From: Microvirga mediterraneensis
Lineage (GTDB): Bacteria > Pseudomonadota > Alphaproteobacteria > Rhizobiales > Beijerinckiaceae
NCBI RefSeq assembly: GCF_013520865.1
Contig: NZ_JACDXJ010000001.1
Span: forward strand, 248,001-312,000
Length of the DNA: 64,000 bases
Direction: 5' to 3'
Shown here: piece by piece, positions 35,487 to 45,420 of the stretch
How the letters are laid out: every line of letters starts with the position of its first letter
How positions within the stretch are numbered: the first letter of the stretch is position 1
The notes under the pieces: model-generated
Database searches by the model: none
Seen by the model: only the letters and a program-made list of their open reading frames with translations
What the model was told of the DNA's origin: nothing
Position numbers and translations under genes: made by a program

Positions 35487-36787
35487 GGCACCCTCGCTCC
35501 TGCTTCCGCATCGCGCCGGCGGAAGAGTTCGCGGAAGACCGGATAGATCTCGCGACGGTGGTTCACCTTGCGCATGGCGAGGTTGGCCCCCTCCTCCAGC
35601 AGCGCCTCATAGGTCTGCCATAGGGATGTCCTGTGGTTGATGAAACCGGTCTGCATCCGGTCGCTGTCGCTGCCGACCTCAAGATAGGCATAATACTGGC
35701 AGACCGGCAGGATCACGTCACGCAGCAGGGCGGCGCTGGTGGCGCCGTCGTTGGGCGAGTTGTCCCCATCGGAGGCCTGGGCGGCGTAGATGTTCCACGC
35801 ATCCGGCGAATAGCGCTCGTCCACGATCCGCTGCATCTCGCGCAGGGCGGAGGACACCACCGTTCCGCCGGTCTCGGGACTGTTGAAGAAGGTTTCCTCA
35901 TCCACCTCCTTGGCCTCGTGGGTGTGGCGGATAAAGACGATCTCCACATGCTTGTAGCGCCGCGTCAGGAAGATATAGAGCAGCATGTAGAAGCGCTTGG
36001 CCAAATCCTTCATGTGCTCGGTCATGGAGCCCGAAACGTCCATAAGGCAGAACATGACGGCCTGGGCCACAGGCTTCGAGACCGGCTCGAAGCGACGATA
36101 GCGTAAGTCGATGGGATCGATATAGGGGAAGCGCTTGGTGCGCAGCTGCAGCTGCTCCAGCTCCTCGCGCAGGGCAATCAGGCGCTCGGACGAGCCATCC
36201 TGCTCCTCGAGGCGGACGATCTCCGCCTGAAGACGGAGCAGATCCTCGGTTTTCGGCCGCCGCATGGCGATGCGGCGGGAGAGGGCGTTGCGCATGGAGC
36301 GCAGCAGGGCGAGGTTCACGGGTGAACCGGTGACCGTATAGCCGGCCCGCCGCAAGCCTTGTGTCTCCACTGTCGCAACGCGCCGCTTTGCGAGATCCGG
36401 CAGCTCCAGGTCGTCGAGGAAAAGATCGAGAAACTCGTCACGGGTCAGGACGAAGCGGAAATCGTCCTCGCCCTCGCCGCTGTCGCCACCCGTTGCGCCA
36501 CTCCCGCCACCTGGGGGCCGCTCGATGGTATCGCCTTCGACAAAGCGCTTGTTGCCGGGCAGGATGTGATCGTGCACACCGCCCTCGCCGGACCGCCGGA
36601 AGCTGGGCTCGCGAACGCCATCGGCCGGGATAGAGACCTCCCCTCCCCGTTCGAGATCGGTGATGTCCCGATCGCCTGCGGTCTGGCGTACGGCCCGCTG
36701 GATCTGCGCCTTGGCGCGGCGCAGGAAACGTTGGCGGTTGGCCAGACTCTTGCCCCCTGGGTTGAGGCGCCGGTCGATGATGTACAT
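35483..36787 (-). CDS. YeaH/YhbH family protein (DUF444, vWA domain)
   Basis: A 434-residue protein. It has the characteristic N-terminus MYIIDRRLNPGGKSLANRQR, then GGVHDHILPGNKRFVEGD, and a von Willebrand A domain with the metal-binding DVSGSMT and later FIRHTHEAKEVDEETFF. GGAGG lies upstream of the chosen ATG. It works with the PrkA kinase and SpoVR in a widespread stress module whose partners are not fully known. Overlap with spoVR shows coupling. Confidence 0.92.
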   Translation of the reverse strand: MYIIDRRLNPGGKSLANRQRFLRRAKAQIQRAVRQTAGDRDITDLERGGEVSIPADGVREPSFRRSGEGGVHDHILPGNKRFVEGDTIERPPGGGSGATGGDSGEGEDDFRFVLTRDEFLDLFLDDLELPDLAKRRVATVETQGLRRAGYTVTGSPVNLALLRSMRNALSRRIAMRRPKTEDLLRLQAEIVRLEEQDGSSERLIALREELEQLQLRTKRFPYIDPIDLRYRRFEPVSKPVAQAVMFCLMDVSGSMTEHMKDLAKRFYMLLYIFLTRRYKHVEIVFIRHTHEAKEVDEETFFNSPETGGTVVSSALREMQRIVDERYSPDAWNIYAAQASDGDNSPNDGATSAALLRDVILPVCQYYAYLEVGSDSDRMQTGFINHRTSLWQTYEALLEEGANLAMRKVNHRREIYPVFRELFRRRDAEAGARVP

Positions 36788-36816
36788 AGGAACGCCTGAT
36801 CTGCCTCCGTTTTCCG

Positions 36817-38763
36817 TCAGCCCGCCTGTTTCACGCGCATGTACCATTCCACCAGACGCCGCACCTGGCGCTCGGTGTATCCACGCGCCATCATCCGCTC
36901 CACGAATTCTCCGTGCTTCTTCTCGGTCTCGCTGTCCTTCTTGGAGCCGAAGCTGATGACGGGCAGCAATTCCTCGACCTGTGAGAACATGCGGCGTTCG
37001 ATCACGTCGCGAATCTTCTCATAGCTCGTCCAGGACGGATTGCGGCCCTGGTTGCCGGCCCGCGCGCGGAGCGAGAACTTGACCACCTCGTTGCGGAAGT
37101 CCTTCGGGTTGGCGATACCGGCCGGCTTCTCGATCTTGGTCAGCTCCTGGTTCAGGAGCTCCCGGTTCAGAAGCTGGCCGGTGTCGGGATCCTTGAAGTC
37201 CTGATCCTCGATCCAGGCATCCGCATAAGCCACATAGCGGTCGAAAAGATTCTGGCCGTAATCGTGATAGGACTCGAGATAGGCCTTCTGGATTTCGTGG
37301 CCGATGAAATCCGCGTAGCGCGGCGCCAGTTCGGCCTTGATGAATTCCAGATACCGCCGCTCCACGTCCTGGGGCAGCTGCTCGCGCCGCAGGGATTGTT
37401 CGAGCACGTACATGAGATGGACCGGGTCGGCCGCTACCTCGATCGTATCGTGGTTGAAGGTGGCGGACAGGACCTTGAAGGCGAAGCGGGTCGAGATCCC
37501 GTCCATGCCTTCGTCCACGCCGGCGGAATCCTTGTACTCCTGCAGGCTGCGTGCGCGCGGATCGACCTCGCGCAGGCTCTCGCCGTCATAGACGCGCATC
37601 TTCGAGAAGAAATTCGAGTTCTCGTGCGCCCGCAAGCGCGACAGGACCGAAAACCGTGCCAGCATTTCGAGCGTGGCCGGAGCGCAGGGAGCGCCAGCCA
37701 GTTCCGAACTGCGGATCAGTTTCTCGTAGATCTTCTGCTCCTCCGTGACCCGCAGGCAATATGGCACCTTGATCACGTAGATGCGGTCGATGAAGGCCTC
37801 GTTGTTCTTGTTGGTGCGGAAGGTCTGCCACTCCGCCTCGTTCGAATGCGCCAGGATGATGCCGCTGAACGGGATAGAGCCGATGTTCTCGGTACCGACG
37901 TAATTCCCCTCCTGCGTGGCGGTAAGCAGGGGATGCAGCATCTTGATAGGCGCCTTGAACATCTCGACGAATTCGAGAATGCCCTGGTTGGCGCGATTGA
38001 GGCCGCCGGAATAGCTGTAGGCATCGGGATCGGCTTGGGATAGGGTCTCGAGCTTGCGGATGTCGACCTTGCCCACGAGAGACGAAATATCCTGATTGTT
38101 CTCGTCGCCGGGCTCCGTCTTGGCGATGGCGATCTGTCTCAGGCGGGACGGGTTGATCTTGACCACCCGGAACTTGGAAATGTCGCCCTTGAACTCGTCG
38201 AGCCGCTTGATAGCCCAGGGGCTGAGCAGGTTGGTCAGGCGCCGACGCGGAATGCCGTACCGCTCCTCCAGGATCGGCCCCATCTGCTCCGGATCGAAAA
38301 GGCCGAGCGGACTCTCGAAGACCGGACTGACCTCGTCGCCCGCCTTCAGGACATAGATGGGATTGATTTCCATAAGCGCCTTCAGGCGCTCGGCAAGAGA
38401 AGATTTGCCGCCGCCGACCGGGCCGAGCAGGTAAAGGATCTGCTTGCGCTCTTCGAGGCCTTGGGCGGCGTGTCGGAAGAAGCTGACGATCATCTCGATC
38501 GTCTCTTCCATGCCGTAGAATTCGGAGAAGGCCGGGTAAACCCGGATCGTGCGGTTCATGAAGATGCGGCCGAGGCGTGCATCCTTCGACGTATCGACAA
38601 GCCGGGGCTCGCCGATAGCCGCCAGGATGCGCTCGGGAGCGCTCGCATACATCATGGGATCGTTGCGGCACCCTTCCAGGTAGTCCGCCAGGGACATCTC
38701 CGCCTCGCGGCGGGTTTCGTATGTCTTCAGGAAACTCGAGAACAGGTCGTCGGAATGATGCAT
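36817..38763 (-). CDS. prkA: PrkA family serine protein kinase
   Basis: A 648-residue AAA-like protein. Walker A is LLGPVGGGKSSLAERLK (about residue 112), and the region SNEAEWQTFRTNKNNEAF with IDRIYVIKVPYCLR is typical of PrkA. The C-terminal part (about 400-640) is the PrkA kinase-like/C-terminal domain. The family is reported to have kinase and, in Bacillus, Lon-like protease activity. I chose the ATG at 38763; a TTG at 38781 is possible but has its Shine-Dalgarno too close. First gene of a prkA-yeaH-spoVR operon; no EcfG box is visible upstream. Confidence 0.93.
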   Translation of the reverse strand: MHHSDDLFSSFLKTYETRREAEMSLADYLEGCRNDPMMYASAPERILAAIGEPRLVDTSKDARLGRIFMNRTIRVYPAFSEFYGMEETIEMIVSFFRHAAQGLEERKQILYLLGPVGGGKSSLAERLKALMEINPIYVLKAGDEVSPVFESPLGLFDPEQMGPILEERYGIPRRRLTNLLSPWAIKRLDEFKGDISKFRVVKINPSRLRQIAIAKTEPGDENNQDISSLVGKVDIRKLETLSQADPDAYSYSGGLNRANQGILEFVEMFKAPIKMLHPLLTATQEGNYVGTENIGSIPFSGIILAHSNEAEWQTFRTNKNNEAFIDRIYVIKVPYCLRVTEEQKIYEKLIRSSELAGAPCAPATLEMLARFSVLSRLRAHENSNFFSKMRVYDGESLREVDPRARSLQEYKDSAGVDEGMDGISTRFAFKVLSATFNHDTIEVAADPVHLMYVLEQSLRREQLPQDVERRYLEFIKAELAPRYADFIGHEIQKAYLESYHDYGQNLFDRYVAYADAWIEDQDFKDPDTGQLLNRELLNQELTKIEKPAGIANPKDFRNEVVKFSLRARAGNQGRNPSWTSYEKIRDVIERRMFSQVEELLPVISFGSKKDSETEKKHGEFVERMMARGYTERQVRRLVEWYMRVKQAG

Positions 38764-39343
38764 GGCGCCACCGAAATCCAATCCCTCTCAGAGACAACTA
38801 TTGTGCACCGCTAAGGTTGCTCAGACCAGCGATACTGACGATGCGGTTAAATGATGCGGCGTACTCCTTTTGTCATGGCGGAGTAAAAAGCGTGTCGCGA
38901 CAGGCTCGGCTCTGTCCGGGGCAACCCGTTCGACTTGAAGATAGACCCGCCCTCGACATCTAGCCTCGCGGATTGCGGGCGGGACAGCAAGCTAAGGTTT
39001 CTGGCAGGCATCCGAAAATCCACTGTGCCGCACTGCCGCCTGCATATGATGTGGTGGTCTACTGGGCGTTCCTGCAAGGCTGTCCCCGGCAGGCAACCCA
39101 TCAATTGAGCGTTACCGTCATTGAACAGCGGCTGTCCTTAACCGGGGCTGAATCGACTCCCCATTCATGGGGGCACAGGATCCATGTCCTTGGCCGGATG
39201 AACGTCTCGAACAAACATCCCGTTCATCGGTTGACGCGGGCCTGATCGAACCTATCGTTTGTTGCGCTTGGGTATTTTGCAGGGTCCTTGCGCCGTGGAA
39301 GGACCTGCCCTTTTCGACGACCGATAATCCGGAGAAATTTCCC
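38764..39343. other. Divergent intergenic region between prkA and the alcohol dehydrogenase
   Basis: About 580 bases with no supported gene. Both flanking genes point away, so it contains promoters for each. I saw no exact GGAAC/CGTT site, no strong hairpin and no repeat. The 59 codons that extend the dehydrogenase frame upstream of 39344 show no family resemblance. Confidence 0.5.
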
Positions 39344-40408
39344 GTGATCAAAGCTTTCGGCTATGCCGCCCAGGATGCGACCACCCCGCTTGCCCCCTTC
39401 AGCTTCGAGCGCCGGGAGCCCCGCGAGAACGACGTCCAGATCGAGATTCTGTATTGCGGCGTCTGCCACTCCGACTTGCACACTGCACGAGAGGAATGGG
39501 GTGGCACTCTCTACCCCTGTGTGCCAGGCCACGAGATCGTCGGCCGAGTCACGCGTGTCGGCCAGGGTGTGCGGAAATTCAAGGAGGGCGACCTTGTCGG
39601 CGTGGGCTGCATGGTCGATTCCTGCCGCACATGCCGCTCTTGCCGCGAAGGCCTGGAGCAATACTGCGAAGTCGGCTTCACCGGCACGTATAACGGTCCC
39701 GAGCAGGGCACGGGCGCCAATACCTATGGCGGCTATTCCGACAACATCGTCGTCGACGAGAGCTTCGTCCTGAAAGTACCCGAGGGCATGGACCTCGCCG
39801 CTGCCGCGCCTCTTCTCTGCGCAGGGATTACCACGTATTCCCCCCTGCGCCGCTGGCGCGTGCAGCCTGGGCAGAAAGTGGGCGTGGTCGGCCTCGGCGG
39901 CCTAGGCCATATGGCCGTCAAGCTCGCGCGGGCCATGGGTGCACATGTGGTGCTGTTCACCACCTCGCCCAACAAGCGCGAGGACGCACTCGCCCTCGGG
40001 GCCCACGAAGTGGTCGTGTCGCGGGATCCCGAGGCCATGAAGGAGCACGTGAACAGCTTCGATTTCATCCTCGACACCGTCGCCGCCCCGCATGACCTCG
40101 ACAGCTACCTCGTCTTGCTTGCCCGCGATGGCGCCATGGTGCTCGTCGGCGCCCCGGCCGAGCCACATCCGGCCACGACGGTGTTCAACCTGATCATGAA
40201 ACGTCGGCAGATTGCCGGCTCGCTGATCGGCGGCATCGCCGAAACCCAGGAGATGCTCGATTTCTGCGCCCAGCACGGCATCACCTCCGAGATCGAGATC
40301 ATTCCGATCCAGAAGATCAACGAGGCTTATGAGCGGATGCTGAGAAGCGACGTGAAATACCGCTTCGTCATCGATATGGCTTCGCTGAAGCAGGAGGCGG
40401 CAGCGTAA
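39344..40408 (+). CDS. NAD(P)-dependent zinc alcohol dehydrogenase, YahK-like
   Basis: A 354-residue MDR enzyme of the cinnamyl-alcohol-dehydrogenase type. The catalytic zinc ligands are in CGVCHSDL and VPGHEIVG. The structural zinc loop has four Cys (CRTCRSCREGLEQYC), and the Rossmann motif is GVVGLGGLGHMAVKLA. The family reduces aldehydes, usually with NADPH. GTG 39344 is chosen because GGAG sits nine bases upstream and the protein then starts VIKAFGYAA, as homologues do. It could detoxify aldehydes in the stress setting. Confidence 0.9.
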   Translation: MIKAFGYAAQDATTPLAPFSFERREPRENDVQIEILYCGVCHSDLHTAREEWGGTLYPCVPGHEIVGRVTRVGQGVRKFKEGDLVGVGCMVDSCRTCRSCREGLEQYCEVGFTGTYNGPEQGTGANTYGGYSDNIVVDESFVLKVPEGMDLAAAAPLLCAGITTYSPLRRWRVQPGQKVGVVGLGGLGHMAVKLARAMGAHVVLFTTSPNKREDALALGAHEVVVSRDPEAMKEHVNSFDFILDTVAAPHDLDSYLVLLARDGAMVLVGAPAEPHPATTVFNLIMKRRQIAGSLIGGIAETQEMLDFCAQHGITSEIEIIPIQKINEAYERMLRSDVKYRFVIDMASLKQEAAA

Positions 40409-40428
40409 GCGCGACGGCAAGACTCTCC

Positions 40429-42186
40429 ATGCTGGTCTACGGCGATGCGGAACATACCGTTACGGTAGGTACCAAGCAGGCTGCTATCGAGAGCACCCTG
40501 CCCGAGATCCATTCCATGCCGCCCGGAATCGCGCGGCATGGGACATTGGTAACGGCTTTCGTCGGCACCGCAGAACTCGTTCAGGGGCTCATCGACGCCG
40601 AGTTTCATGAGCTCGGCGTCGATACTGGGTCAATTGTCCATCGGACCGGCATGGAATGCCTTTCCCTTCTTGCCTGTGCTGTCGATCACTCATGGCGAAG
40701 CGGATTCCAGGAAGTCGCCTTGCCGAAGGAGTTTCTCGGAAAACTCCTCAGCTTCGACCCATCGTGGACGATCCACACGAAGCAGGCGGAAGGATATGCA
40801 TTCTACGCCCTATATCCGGAAAACTATCTCGAAGCAGCCCGCGCCTCGGGTTTAGGCGCCGACACGCAGGTGATCGGCATCCGCAGCATCGGCACCGGGC
40901 TCAGCGCCCTGGTGGCAGCCGCCATCGGGGCTCCACCGCCCTTCACCCTTCGCCCTGCCGGCCATCCCTTCCGGCGAGAGGTGAAGGCGGATCCCGGACT
41001 TGCGCGGAAGCTGGCAAACCAGGCAACCTCTTTCGCCATCGTCGACGAGGGCCCCGGCTTGTCCGGCAGCTCGTTCGGGGCCGTTGCCGACTGGCTGGAA
41101 GAGGCCGGCGTGCAACGGCAGAGGATTCACTTCTTTCCAAGTCATGAGGGCACACTCGGGCCACAGGCCAGCACCCGCCACCGGGAGCGCTGGAGGCAGG
41201 CTCCACGCCATGTCCGCACCATGGACGACCTCCTGCTTGGCGGATCGCCCCCTCATTGTTTGGCGGCCTGGGTGGAAGACCTCGTCGGACCGCTGGATGG
41301 CCCTCTTGAAGATGTGTCGGGTGGGGGATGGCGGCGGCGGCGCTACGCGGACAAAACGAACTGGCCGCCGTCCAATGTCCAGCAGGAGCGCCGGAAATTC
41401 CTGGCCCGGGCCAACGGCGCGTCTTGGTTTGTGAAATTCGCGGGCCTGGGAGAGACCGGAGCGAGGAAGCTCCGGATGGCCCACCACCTGCACGAAGCGG
41501 GGTTCGCGCCGGACGTTGCGGGCTGGCGCCACGGCTTTCTCGTGCAAAGCTGGCTTGAGGATGCACGAGGCCTCGACCAGACGACCTTCGATCGGGACGG
41601 ATTGATCGGGCAGGTCGGAGCCTATCTGGGCTTTCGAGCCCGCTACTATCCTGCCGTAGGGCAGCCGGGTGCCTCCATGGGCGAATTACGCCACATGGCA
41701 GTCTACAACGCCCAGCAGGCCCTGGGAGACGATGCAGGGGGATCCCTGGACCGATCCCTCCCGCCTTCGGACAGTCTGGAGGGTAAGGTCCGCCGGGTCT
41801 GGTCCGACAACCGGATGCATGCCTGGGAATGGCTGGTCTCCGGCAAACGCCTCGCGAAGGCTGATGCGCTGGATCACAGCGCCTCCCACGATTTGGTCGG
41901 CCATCAGGACATCGCCTGGGATATTGCCGGGGCCAGTATCGAGCTGGAACTATCCGGGTCGGAGACCGCCCGGCTCTTTGCCATCGTCGAGCGGGAGAGC
42001 GGGCACCCGGTTTCTCCCGAGCTGCTGGTCTTCCTGCGTCCCTGCTACTGCGCCTTTCACATGGGCGCCTACCTCATGGCCGCGAACGCAATTGAAGGCG
42101 AGGAAGAGGTTCGCCTGCGCAGGGCAGCAGACCGTTACGGGCGGCTCCTGCGGCATGAAAGCTTAGGGCCGGTGCTTCGACCTTAA
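40429..42186 (+). CDS. Phosphoribosyltransferase-like domain fused to an APH-type kinase-like domain
   Basis: A 585-residue protein I do not recognise as a named family. The N-terminal half resembles a type I phosphoribosyltransferase fold: a hood-like start, then FAIVDEGPGLSGSSFGAVAD (about residues 202-221), similar to the PRPP-binding loop. The C-terminal half looks like an aminoglycoside-phosphotransferase-type kinase: WFVKFAG with a candidate ATP-binding Lys at 336, ARKLRMAHHLHEAGFAPDV, FLVQSWLEDA, then SDNRMHAWEWL (about 459) where HxDxxxxN is expected, and GHQDIAWDIAG (about 491). The catalytic Asp pattern is degenerate. It lies 20 bases after the dehydrogenase and may be co-transcribed. 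Function unknown. Confidence 0.7.
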   Translation: MLVYGDAEHTVTVGTKQAAIESTLPEIHSMPPGIARHGTLVTAFVGTAELVQGLIDAEFHELGVDTGSIVHRTGMECLSLLACAVDHSWRSGFQEVALPKEFLGKLLSFDPSWTIHTKQAEGYAFYALYPENYLEAARASGLGADTQVIGIRSIGTGLSALVAAAIGAPPPFTLRPAGHPFRREVKADPGLARKLANQATSFAIVDEGPGLSGSSFGAVADWLEEAGVQRQRIHFFPSHEGTLGPQASTRHRERWRQAPRHVRTMDDLLLGGSPPHCLAAWVEDLVGPLDGPLEDVSGGGWRRRRYADKTNWPPSNVQQERRKFLARANGASWFVKFAGLGETGARKLRMAHHLHEAGFAPDVAGWRHGFLVQSWLEDARGLDQTTFDRDGLIGQVGAYLGFRARYYPAVGQPGASMGELRHMAVYNAQQALGDDAGGSLDRSLPPSDSLEGKVRRVWSDNRMHAWEWLVSGKRLAKADALDHSASHDLVGHQDIAWDIAGASIELELSGSETARLFAIVERESGHPVSPELLVFLRPCYCAFHMGAYLMAANAIEGEEEVRLRRAADRYGRLLRHESLGPVLRP

Positions 42187-42188
42187 CA

Positions 42189-42214
42189 GGAACAAGGGAA
42201 AGTTCCTGCCCGTT
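42189..42214 (+). promoter_or_regulatory. Exact EcfG (general stress) promoter of the second BrkB gene
   Basis: GGAAC (42189-42193), 17 bases, CGTT (42211-42214), a full match to the ECF15/EcfG consensus. It begins three bases after the preceding stop codon and lies about 60 bases before the BrkB ATG at 42277. Confidence 0.65.
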
Positions 42215-42276
42215 AACGGCCAAGGCAACACATTCACCATGCCGGGCCGTTTCGCCCGGCAGGATCGGTCCCTTAC

Positions 42277-43191
42277 ATGTTTTCCGAGACTTGGCGGCTT
42301 TTGAAGGTGGCATTCGCGGGCTGGTGGAACGATCGCGCCATGAGCCTTGGCGCCTCCATCGCGTTCTTCACCGTCTTCTCCCTCGCCCCGATGCTGCTCG
42401 CGGCCATCGCGGTTGCCGGGCTGGCCTTCGGGCGGGAGGCCGCGCAGGGCGCCATCGTCGGGGAGCTCGGAGGATTGATCGGGACCAAGGAGGCTTCCGC
42501 CCTGGAGGCCATGATCGCCAGCGCCAGCAATGTGGGCTCGGGCCTCATCGGCACGACGGTCGGCATCGTGACGTTTCTTCTCCTGGTGACCGGCGCCGTC
42601 GTGGAGCTCCAGGATGACCTGAACATCATCTGGAAGACGAAACCGCCCGCAAGCTACGGGATCCTCGACTTCGTCCGCACGCGGCTCGTCAGCCTCGCGT
42701 TGATCTTAGGAATCGGCTTCCTGCTGCTCGTCTCGCTCGTGATCGATACCGGGCTGACCGCGATCGGGCATTATCTCGAGGCCAATTTCTCAGGCGCGAC
42801 GATCATTCTGCGCTTCCTGAACAGCCTCGTGGCCTTCGCCATCGCGACGCTGCTTTTCGCGATGATGTTCAAGATGCTGCCGGCCGTGGACCTGAGGTGG
42901 AGTGACGTGTGGACCGGCTCCCTGGTGACGGCCCTCCTGTTCACCATCGGCAAGTTCCTGATCGGGTATTATCTCGGCAAGAGCAACGTCGCGTCGAGCT
43001 ACGGTGCCGCCGCCTCCGTCATCACGATCCTGCTGTGGATCTATTACTCATCCCTGATCCTGCTCTTCGGCGCCGAATTCACGAAAGCCTATGCCGAGAG
43101 CCGCGGGAGCCGAGGCCCTGGGCGTCTCCCGGAGTCCCAACGGGAAACGGGCCGGGAAGCCCCGGCCCGTTCCAATTCGACGATGACCTAA
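42277..43191 (+). CDS. YihY/BrkB family inner-membrane protein, short form
   Basis: A 304-residue membrane protein with about six hydrophobic segments. It starts MFSETWRLLKVAFAGWW and has DRAMSLGASIAFFTVFSLAPMLLAAIAVAGLAF-type first helix, GTTVGIVTFLLLVTGAVVELQ, and the conserved SYGAAASVITILLWIYYSSLILLFGAEFTKAY end. It lacks the low-complexity N-terminus of the paralogue at 15784. Role of the family is unsettled. Its own exact EcfG promoter predicts induction under general stress. It converges on catalase, with only 3 bases between the stop codons. Confidence 0.88.
   Translation: MFSETWRLLKVAFAGWWNDRAMSLGASIAFFTVFSLAPMLLAAIAVAGLAFGREAAQGAIVGELGGLIGTKEASALEAMIASASNVGSGLIGTTVGIVTFLLLVTGAVVELQDDLNIIWKTKPPASYGILDFVRTRLVSLALILGIGFLLLVSLVIDTGLTAIGHYLEANFSGATIILRFLNSLVAFAIATLLFAMMFKMLPAVDLRWSDVWTGSLVTALLFTIGKFLIGYYLGKSNVASSYGAAASVITILLWIYYSSLILLFGAEFTKAYAESRGSRGPGRLPESQRETGREAPARSNSTMT
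43146..43171 (-). terminator. Terminator hairpin of catalase inside the 3' end of brkB
   Basis: AACGGGCCGGG pairs with CCCGGCCCGTT (11 base pairs, 4-base loop). It lies within the last codons of the convergent BrkB gene, 24 bases beyond the catalase stop. On the minus strand it is followed by TTCCCGTT. No other terminator is possible in the 3-base gap. Confidence 0.55.
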
Positions 43192-43194
43192 GAC

Positions 43195-44910
43195 CTATTC
43201 GGCGGCCTGACGCGTCGCCGGCTTCGTCGGTACGTTGCGCATGCCGCCCAGCACCTCCTCGGCAGAAGCCTTGTAGTTCTTCACGGAACTCGTCCACTGG
43301 CCCCACACGGCCGGATCGATCTTGTCGCCGTTCCTGCCGAGATTCTGCAGGCGTCGCTTGTCCTCGTCGGTCAGGACCTGCTTCGGCAGCGGCGGAAGAG
43401 CCTTCACGTCGTCGGCCTTGATGCCGAGCATCTCTCCGACGCGGGTTCCGTAATCGTCGTGTACCAGAAGGAGGTGCCACACCATGCGCTCCTGCACGTC
43501 CCGCTCGCACTGGGCCAGGAGCGTGCCCATGTTGAGGACGAGATCGTCGCGCTCCCAATCCATCATGGTGCAGTAGCGGCCCCGGGCATGGATGTAGTCA
43601 TTGCGCCGTTCTATCACGCTGCGGGTCAGCCGCCCGTGGATCTCCGGCGGGTTGTTGGGCTCCTCGCGGGGCGATTCATGCAGGCCGTTATGGATCGAAG
43701 GCTCGAAGTTGATGTGCGGGTTCTGTCCCGGGGCCAGATCGCGGCGGTAGGACATCTGCCCGCCGTTCAGGTTGGTCGACACCTTGGCATTCTTGGCCTG
43801 GTTCACCGGCAGCTGCAGGTAGTTCGTCCCGACCCGGTACCGCTGGGTGTCGGAATACGAGAAGGTCCGGCCTACCAGCATCTTGTCGTCGGAGAAGTCC
43901 AGTCCATCCACGAGGACGCCGGTGCCCATGGCGATCTGCTCGTTCTCGTTGAAGTGATCCTCCACATTGCGGTTCAGGGTCATGACGCCCACGTGCCGCA
44001 GGGGGAAATCCTTCTCGGGCCAGATCTTGGTATCGTCCAGCGGATCCCAGTCGAGCTCCGGATGATCATAGTCTTCCATGATCTGCACGTACATGTCCCA
44101 TTGGGGATGCTCGCCGCGCTCGATGGCCTCGTAGAGGTCCTTGGAGGCCGATCCGAGATCCTGCCCCTGCACCTTGGCCGCTTCCTCGGCCGTCAGGCTC
44201 GCCAGCCCGCAGCGCGGATGGAAATGGTACTTCACCAGCACGGTATCGCCCTGGGCATTGACCATCTTGTACGTGTTGACGCCGAAGCCCTCCATGTGCC
44301 GGTAGCTCGCCGGAATGCCGCGCGGGCTGAACAGATGGGTCAGCATGTGCATGGATTCGGGCGTCTGGCTCATGAAGTCGAAGATACGGTTCGGCTCCTG
44401 GCGGAAAGTGACGGGATCCGGCTTCAGGGAGTGGATGACATCTGGAAACTTGATGGCATCTCGTATGAAAAACACTGCCAGGTTGTTACCAACGAGATCC
44501 CAATTGCCGTCCTCGGTATAGAACTTCACGGCAAAGCCACGCGGATCGCGTGCCACTTCCGAGGAATCGCGACCGCCGATCACGGTCGAGAAGCGGATGG
44601 CAAGCGGCGTTTTCTTGCCGGCGGTCTGAAACAGCTTGGCGCGGGTGTATTTCGATGCCGGCTCGTCGCCGATCTTGCCGGTCACCTCGAGTTCGCCATA
44701 GCACACGAAGCCGCGGGCATGGACGACGCGTTCCGGTATGCGCTCACGGTCGAAATGGGTGATCTTCTCGAGGAATTGATAGTTCTCCAGCGTGGCCGGC
44801 CCACGGCTGCCCACGGTGCGCTGGGATTGGTTGTTGGTGATAGGATGGCCCTGCCTGTTCGTCAGGACCTGATCGGACGTTCCCGACGGCGCTTTAGGAT
44901 TCTTAGCCAT
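43195..44910 (-). CDS. Monofunctional heme catalase
   Basis: A 571-residue enzyme that breaks down hydrogen peroxide. The catalytic His is in RVVHARGF, the Asn in [15 protein letters not shown], and the proximal heme Tyr in [21 protein letters not shown]. The length exceeds small-subunit catalases (~480-500), with a polar C-terminal extension after about residue 500 ([18 protein letters not shown]). It is not a bifunctional KatG. The start is [10 protein letters not shown], with AGGGAGA upstream. Single gene, converging on the second BrkB gene. I see no OxyR-like box. Confidence 0.95.
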   Translation of the reverse strand: MAKNPKAPSGTSDQVLTNRQGHPITNNQSQRTVGSRGPATLENYQFLEKITHFDRERIPERVVHARGFVCYGELEVTGKIGDEPASKYTRAKLFQTAGKKTPLAIRFSTVIGGRDSSEVARDPRGFAVKFYTEDGNWDLVGNNLAVFFIRDAIKFPDVIHSLKPDPVTFRQEPNRIFDFMSQTPESMHMLTHLFSPRGIPASYRHMEGFGVNTYKMVNAQGDTVLVKYHFHPRCGLASLTAEEAAKVQGQDLGSASKDLYEAIERGEHPQWDMYVQIMEDYDHPELDWDPLDDTKIWPEKDFPLRHVGVMTLNRNVEDHFNENEQIAMGTGVLVDGLDFSDDKMLVGRTFSYSDTQRYRVGTNYLQLPVNQAKNAKVSTNLNGGQMSYRRDLAPGQNPHINFEPSIHNGLHESPREEPNNPPEIHGRLTRSVIERRNDYIHARGRYCTMMDWERDDLVLNMGTLLAQCERDVQERMVWHLLLVHDDYGTRVGEMLGIKADDVKALPPLPKQVLTDEDKRRLQNLGRNGDKIDPAVWGQWTSSVKNYKASAEEVLGGMRNVPTKPATRQAAE

Positions 44911-45120
44911 GGCGATCTCCCTTGACTGACCGGTTGATAGCGACACGCCCCCAATTAGGATCGTATGGGCGAACGGCAATCAGCGCCAATCGATATTCCT
45001 GACCGCCATGATCAGATTACCTGATTGCGTGCTGCTCGCAGGGGAGCACGTTTCCGGAGGCACCATCCGAGAATCGCAATGGTTGCGCGAGGCCGACTCC
45101 ACACAGCGGATTCAGGGCGC

Positions 45121-45420
45121 TCAATGGAAAACCCTGTCGCCCTGCTCGTCGATGATCTGCTTGCCCTTGGCGATGGCGAATGTGGCTGCGTCGTCCTTGC
45201 TGGGATGCGTCTCGGCCCGCACGAAGCGGTGTTCCTTCATGCCGGTGTCGAAATCCTTCTCGATCACGCCAGCGGTCTGATACCCGCCCTTGGCGGAATA
45301 AGGCGCGGGCCGGATGCGGAATCCCTTGTATTCTACCGCCTCGGCGGCAGGCTCCTCGCGCTCGCCTGTGCTGCCTCCGCCCGACAGGCGGCTCCAGAGG
45401 TCCTTCAAGATCGATGCCAT
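45121..45420 (-). CDS. HlyU family protein
   Basis: A 99-residue protein. The conserved centre EYKGFRIRPAPYSAKGGYQT and the pattern IEKDFDTGMKEHRFVRAET place it in the HlyU family (named from Vibrio), here without the ArsR-type DNA-binding domain of the Vibrio regulator. The start MASILKDLWSRLSGG is preceded by CAGGGAC. It is a single gene, and its function in Alphaproteobacteria is not established. Confidence 0.85.
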   Translation of the reverse strand: MASILKDLWSRLSGGGSTGEREEPAAEAVEYKGFRIRPAPYSAKGGYQTAGVIEKDFDTGMKEHRFVRAETHPSKDDAATFAIAKGKQIIDEQGDRVFH

